Assembly (NCBI GenBank): GCA_001600415.1 | Contig: BCJX01000014.1 | Span: forward strand, 289,158-353,157 | DNA from: Pascua guehoae | Lineage: Eukaryota > Basidiomycota > Tremellomycetes > Trichosporonales > Trichosporonaceae | Direction: 5' to 3' | Length of the DNA stretch: 64,000 bases | In this document: positions 56,633 to 64,000 of the stretch, piece by piece | How positions within the stretch are numbered: the first letter of the stretch is position 1 | Layout: each line of letters begins with the position of its first letter | Translations under genes and position numbers: made by a program | Notes under the pieces: generated by a model | Database searches by the model: none | Seen by the model: the letters and a program-made list of their open reading frames with translations, nothing else | Told to the model about the DNA's origin: nothing

Positions 56633-57537
56633 GCGGGGCGAACTGATGAAACAAGGGTCCAGGCAGATCTGCTGAATGGCATGCGGTGCATACGTGCGTG
56701 GATGGGGGGACACAGAGGCGCACTGTAGCCGGCGGGAGCGAGCGAGCGAGCGAGCGCAATGGCAAGAGCGGACTGTTCAACACCGCTGAGCATTGCTGTG
56801 CAGCGCGCCGAGCACGCCGAGGATGTTCCTTACCCCGCCGCCTGGTCCAATAATCTGATTCCAGAAATGGGCCGTTGATTGCCTGTTTTTTTCGATTCCT
56901 GATCGTTGCGATAGCATTGGCCGAGTGCGCCCACGTACCCAGCGTGGTATCTATTCAGTGGCTTGGATGGCTTGGATGGCTTGGGGGGCGTCGCGAGGAC
57001 CGGTGGGAGCGGCCCGAATGTGCGGCAATGGGTTCGGCAAAGGTGCAAAAGGTGTGAGATGTGTGCGAGGCAAGGGGCAGTGCGGGTGCGTGTGGCCGTC
57101 CATCTCAGACCGGCGGCATGGGAAGAGAGCACAAGTCGGTACGAGACAACTGTAGCTAGGCGGTGCACGCGGTGCAGCAGTGCCTAGTGTCGTTGGGGGC
57201 GTTTGTGTGTTAACCGTTGGGCGTTTGGATTGTTTGTCGAGATGAGCCGCGGAGGGGGCAATGAAATGACGCTCAGGGCGGCCCATTCTCAGGGAAGAGG
57301 GGGGCTGTTACCGCCGGTTTGCGCTTCACTAGCCAATCATTTCACTCAATGTCATCCCCACAAGGCCGCATGGACCCTTTGGACCCAAGCCTGGATGGTA
57401 TGCTGGGCCCTCTGGTTCCCTCTGGGCGCCGGTGGCAGAGGACGCCCATGACATGACATGCCGCTCGACCCCCGCTCACTCGACTACGCACTCTGCCCCC
57501 CCTCTCCCCCTCCCCCCCGCCCCCCCTACAATACCCC

Positions 57538-57594
57538 CTTGCCTGCCTGCCTGCCTGTCTGCCTGCCTGCCTGCCTGTCTGCCTGCCTGCCTGC
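57538..57594. repeat. (TGCC)n tetranucleotide microsatellite
   Basis: About 14 copies of GCCT with two GTCT variants at regular spacing lie roughly 560 bp upstream of the pyruvate kinase start. Confidence 0.9.
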
Positions 57595-58151
57595 GCGCTT
57601 CAGCCATCAGCCAACGACCCATCTCGCATCTCACTTTTACTCTACTTGCTCTCCATCACGCTTCTATCAACATCCATCAACGTCACCCAACCACCCACCC
57701 ACGACTCACTACCGTACGTGCACCCCCCACGCAACGCCTTGATCACCTCGTGCACAAGAATATTCTCTGACAAGAGCAGACCAGGCCATCAACTACAATC
57801 ACCTTGCTTGACGCTACTCGTGAGTTGTCCCAGTTCTGGCTGACGCGCGTGTCGTGTCTCTTGGGGTATGCTCCAAGGAAAGAAGAGAGAGAGAGAGAGA
57901 GACGCATTTTTCTCTGGTCTCATTGAATGCCGCCCCCTACGCACACCTTTTCCCTGCCTTCCTTCCTTCCTCTGCCTTGTCTCGCGCGACGCGCCACTGC
58001 CACTGCCACTACGCCTTCCTTCCTTGCTTGCTTGGTTGGTTGGTTGCTTTATCTATAGCCCAAGCCACTGGACTTTTTCCCCCATGCTCTTCGTTCTCTC
58101 CCATCCCATCACATACTCGACGCTCCTTCACCCCCCTTCACTTCCAGCAAC

Positions 58152-60264
<2,113 letters not shown>

Positions 60265-60780
60265 GCGATTGTACCGTAAAAGGGGGATACTGTGTTCGAC
60301 CAAGAAAGACGAGGCACTGCGCCGTAGGATGACTGTTACATGTCCGTGATGAATCGGCACCGAGGCAGCGTGCAACAATGCCCTGCCTCGGAGCAAAACT
60401 ATAGAGTCCATACACGTCGTACATAATGGGGTCGTACAGCTAGGCGAGCACAGCTCCCGCCAATGGCCACCTCTGAGTATGCACAATGTGGCCAATCGAG
60501 CAAGCATGGGTGAGGAATTGGAGGCGACGGTGGGATGCAAGGCAGCTTGGCTTGCAGGCTGTAGGCTCGCTGCAGGTTGCAGGTTGCAGGCTGCTTGCAG
60601 GCCGCAGGCTGGGGTGGCGACAGGCTGTGTTGACACCTCGAAATTTGCTTCCGTCGCTGACCCCAGAACAGGCACAATCACAAAGACGATCTGGGCGTGT
60701 CACCATCAGGCCAACAAGAAAGAAGTCACTGTACACCACCACCACCACTTGTCTATTCTCTCACTAGAGTGCATCCAGCC
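60265..60780. other. Intergenic region between PYK1 and the RSC subunit gene
   Basis: About 515 bp. A degenerate GCAGGTT / GCAGGCT repeat occupies 60540-60615. No gene is seen. It holds the PYK1 3' UTR and the promoter of the next gene. Confidence 0.5.
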
Positions 60781-63700
60781 ATGGGACGTAAAGGCGGATC
60801 ATCACGTGCACGCGCAGCGCCTCCGAGCGTGGTGCCGACCGTGTATCCTGGCAAAAAGGAGGATGGCACGGGCATGGACGAGACGCACTGGGGCGCGTGC
60901 CGCGAAATGCTCGATAACGTGTACAAGGCAAAGGACGGAAGGTGGGTTGTTCTTGTGGCTTGTTTATCGGCGGTGGTGGCGCCAGAGGAGGGTGGAGGGG
61001 GTGGAGTGGATGTGGATGGTGTAGCGATAGCGGCGGCGGCAAGGTGGATGGATGGATGGACGGGTATCCCTGGATGAGGGTGGATGTACAATGGTCGAAT
61101 GCTAGCAGCTAACCGGTAGCCGCCGAATGGCAGATATCTTCCGCGAGCTCCCCGACAAGAATGAGTGGGCAGACTACTACGAGGCCATTCCCGAACCCGA
61201 GTGCTTGGACAATATCGCAGTGAGTTGTGTTGCAATGTGCAGGGAGGGGAGAGAGTGTGTGAATCAGAAACAAGCAACATGATTTCGAGCGGGGGGCTCG
61301 ACATGCTCGGCGGTGGCAACGGCGTCGCGTGGGCGTCGGGTGCGTCAAAGGCATGCAATGCTGACGGCAAGTCGCGTCTGGGTGCAAATGGATTCGGCAC
61401 ACCTGAAGAGTTCTTCAAACAGCTCCACCTCGTCTGCCTCAATGCCATGCACTGTGAGTCTGCCCGCTGGAGTTCCAGCTGACGCGCAAGACAACGAGGA
61501 GAACTCGACCGTGTGGAACGACGCAAAGAAGTACGAGGTGAGCATCGTGTACTGTGCTCCCATCGTTGCCCCGTTGCGCCGCCAGCAACCCACACTGTCC
61601 AGCTAACACACACAGGAGCAGATCCACGAGGCGTGGCGCGCGCGCGCCGCCGACGGCACGTTTGCGTTCGCCGACCCATACCACAAGGGCAGCCGTGGGC
61701 GGAAGCGCGCCGACATCAAGGCCGGGCGCGCGTCGACGACACCCGCACCTGCACCTGCGCCAGCAGCTAGCGCAGCGACCCCGCCAGTAACCATCCACCT
61801 GCGTGTCCCGCGTCCCGAGGCCACACCGGCGACGCCAGCCGCAGCCAAACCCGAGCCAGCTGCGGCTGCCTCGGCATCTACCGCAACACCGGCCGCACCT
61901 GCCGCTGCTCCCGCGCCCGCTCCCGCGCCGGCCCCGACACCAGCACCCAAGACGCGCGAGACGCGGTCGCGCGCCGCGCCCGTGTCCCCTGCGGCGTCGA
62001 CGCGCACGACCCGGTCCAAGGCCACGCCGCCGCCCAAACCCGCCCCGCAACCACCGAGCAACTCCAGATTGTCGCCCACCGACACGGCCCTCGTAGCCGC
62101 CGCAGACGCAAAGCTCGCACGCTGGGAGGGGCCCCTCGCCGAGCTCCCGGGTGACCCTGCACCCGGCGGCGTTCCCGGGTCAGGATGGTGGGGCGAGGGC
62201 GCGCCAGAGTTTGAGCGGACGATTGGCGGTCCGGCGAGCTGGAAGCGGCGGATCCGGTCCGTCGTTGAGGCGCTCGCGGGGTACAAGGCGCCAACGTGGG
62301 TCACCTCGGTTGGTATGAGCTGACCCAACAGCCTGCTCATCCTCGCGGATGCGTTTGCCAAGATCCCGGACAATGCCGACATTCCATTCCTCTCTTCTTC
62401 TGTGAGTCGACGTTGGCCAACCTGACCTTTACTGACGGTAGTCATCTCCGTCATGGAGCACAATTCTGCAATCTGCTCGTGAGGGCAAGTATGCCAACCT
62501 GCGCGACTTTGACATGGACATGGCGCGGCTGTTTGAGCGCGCGCGGCGATGGTTTGCGGCGACGGCGGTCGAATACGGCCATGTCCTCACGCTGCAGCGG
62601 CTGTACAACGCGCTCACGGCGCCGTACCCGATGAGCCTGCCACCCAACGGCGTGCCGGCGCCCAACACGACGCGATTTGCGTCCATCCCCGTGGGACCGG
62701 GCAAGGCGCGCTCGGTGCAGGACATGCAGGAGGCGCTGCGCGCGGGTGCGACACAGGAGCAGGTCGGGTACGGCATTACGACGTTTCTCGACTCGCGCCT
62801 GTCGGCCAAGGACCGCATGTTTACCGAAGAGGCGCGGCACAAGGGTGTCGCGTACCGCGTGGGTGACTTTGTGCAGCTCATCAACCCCGACGACGCGTCG
62901 CGCCCCATTGTCGGCCAAATCTTCAAGACGTTTGTCCCCACAAAGGGCTATGCGACGCACCACGTCACCGTGTGCTGGTACTTTCGTCCCGAGCAGGTGA
63001 GTGAGCTCCCACGGCTGGGTGTATGGCACTAACGCCTTATAGACGGTCCACCCCGCCGACCAAGTGTTTACGGAGCGCGAGGTGTTCAAGACGGCGCACT
63101 TTTGCGACCACCCCGTCGAGGACATTATCGAGCGCGTGGCCGTCCAACCGACACAGAGTGCGGTGCGCGGGCGGCCCAAACCACCCGCCTTCTACCCGGG
63201 CTGGCCTCTCTACGTCTGCAGCCAGCGGTACCTCGACAAGGCGTGCCTGTTCATCCGCATCCGCAAGTGGGCAAACGTCATCCCGGAGAGCGTGCGGCAC
63301 ATTGACCCCGGCTCCGTCGTCACGTACGACCGCACCATCACACTCCCCACGTCCAAGTCGCCATTCACGCTCGGCGCCAAAGGTCCCGGCGCCGTCGGCC
63401 GGCCCAAGCGCCAGCCCATGCCGGCCGACGACGAAGAGGAGGAGGCCGCAGCCGCCACCGCCGCACCACCCCCGTCCCGCCGTCCATCAGAACCCAGCCG
63501 CGCACCCGAACGACGACCGCAGGTACAACACACACCCCAGGCCCAGCCTCAGCGCCCCGGCCATGCTACCCCGTCCACCCCAGCAGGCCCGTCGCGAACC
63601 CAATACCCCGACCCGCAGCAGCAGCAGCGCCAAGCAAAGCAACAGCAGCACCCGCACCCGCAGCAGCCTCAGCCACGCACCCCCGCGACACAGTGGCAGC

Positions 63701-64000
63701 GCCCACAGCAGACACAGGTCGCATACTCGACGCGCACGTTTGCAAATGTCGTCGGCGGCGCGCAGGTGCTCGAGCAGGTCGCGGTGAGAGAGTACCTCCC
63801 ACAAGATACTGGTGAGTTATCGTAGCGTCGTGCATGTTTCGAGGCAGAGGGTGGCGTGTATTTGCTCATGTACCGACATGGGCACTGCGGGGCCAGGGCT
63901 GGTGCCTCCATTGTGCTGTGCCATGCGCGACCATCCCTTCGCTGCCCTACCCCATCCGTCACTGTCCCTACCTCCACAACAGCCAATCCCCCCTCTCCCC
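60781..64000 (+). CDS. RSC1: RSC complex subunit Rsc1/Rsc2-like (bromodomain and BAH), cut by the right edge
   Basis: A subunit of the RSC (SWI/SNF-family) nucleosome remodeller in the nucleus, which reads acetylated histones. Exons: 60781-60941, 61120-61219, 61372-61453, 61491-61537, 61616-62295, 62332-62401, 62442-62996, 63043-63811 and probably 63983 onward past the window. A first bromodomain spans exons 1-5 (MADIFRELPDKNEWADYYEA; FGTPEEFFKQLHLVCLNAMH; YNEENSTVWNDAKKYE). An Ala/Pro-rich linker and a second bromodomain-like segment follow (LLILADAFAKIPDNADIPFL; TILQSAREGKYANLRDFDMD is in this part). The BAH domain is clear (YRVGDFVQLINPDDASRPIV; HHVTVCWYFRPEQTVHP; FTEREVFKTAHFCDH; LFIRIRKWANVIPESVR). 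A Gln/Pro-rich tail follows. The intron 62296-62331 is only 36 bp. The order bromo-bromo-BAH matches yeast Rsc1/2. The symbol choice between RSC1 and RSC2 is arbitrary. Confidence 0.9.

Larger units (their letters stand above)
56333..58151. other. Divergent region between uL1m and pyruvate kinase
   Basis: About 1.8 kb. It contains the G-run and N upstream of uL1m, three CACGTGA motifs (about 56593-56632), a GAGC tetranucleotide run (56738-56757) and a TGCC microsatellite (57538-57594). A long pyrimidine-rich leader runs toward pyruvate kinase (57850-58150). The CACGTGA triplet is a possible bHLH-factor site cluster for uL1m. No gene is seen. Confidence 0.5.

Noticed and set aside
60753..61679. 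Long minus-strand frame opposite the RSC subunit gene
   Set aside because: Shadow of a GC-rich coding strand; low-complexity Pro/Ser/Arg product without domain.

Overview
This window is nuclear DNA of a basidiomycete yeast-like fungus. I infer Tremellomycetes, probably Trichosporonales. The reasons are high GC content, intron-rich genes with short introns (mostly 36-110 bp, many with a CTRAC-type branch site before the acceptor), tight gene spacing, and families typical of these fungi. The latter include a heme peroxidase ending in a CPL1-like Cys-rich module, a class II DAHP synthase and an Rsc1/2 bromodomain-BAH protein. The species call is inference.

Layout. 1-8.9 kb: the end of an unidentified gene, then three tandem same-strand intronless paralogues with an F-box-like N-terminus (1594, 3698 and 6183). 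8.9-13.7 kb: an EI24/RRT8-like membrane protein (+) facing transketolase (-). 16.2-18.2 kb: secreted peroxidase with a CPL1-like tail. 19.9-27.4 kb: ISD11 (-), CDP-DAG synthase (-), a small candidate mitochondrial protein (+), an unknown gene with an internal 84-bp duplication (+), and MTP18 (-). 30.2-31.7 kb: a mucin-like single-span membrane protein. 31.7-35.1 kb: a stretch without recognisable genes. 35.1-38.6 kb: chorismate mutase (-), with its middle missing around an assembly gap. 39.3-48.5 kb: two large low-complexity proteins in divergent orientation. 48.6-53.7 kb: class II DAHP synthase (-) and SRP receptor alpha (+), divergent. 54.1 kb: a tRNA-like Pol III locus with an abnormal interior. 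54.9-60.3 kb: mitochondrial ribosomal protein uL1 (-) and pyruvate kinase (+), divergent. 60.8 kb to the end: an Rsc1/2-type chromatin remodeller subunit, cut by the window edge.

The genes are mostly housekeeping: pentose phosphate pathway, glycolysis, phospholipid synthesis, Fe-S assembly, protein targeting, mitochondrial translation and fission. The only functional link I see between nearby genes is that the first enzyme of the shikimate pathway (DAHP synthase) and chorismate mutase lie about 10 kb apart. The least explained items are the tRNA-like locus, the interrupted chorismate mutase locus, the F-box-like triplet, an 11-nt micro-exon in the uL1m gene and a GC-AG intron in transketolase. 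Intron-exon structures were worked out by hand from splice consensus, reading phase and family conservation. For every gene where I give an amino-acid length, except the one at 24992, the exon lengths sum to a multiple of three.
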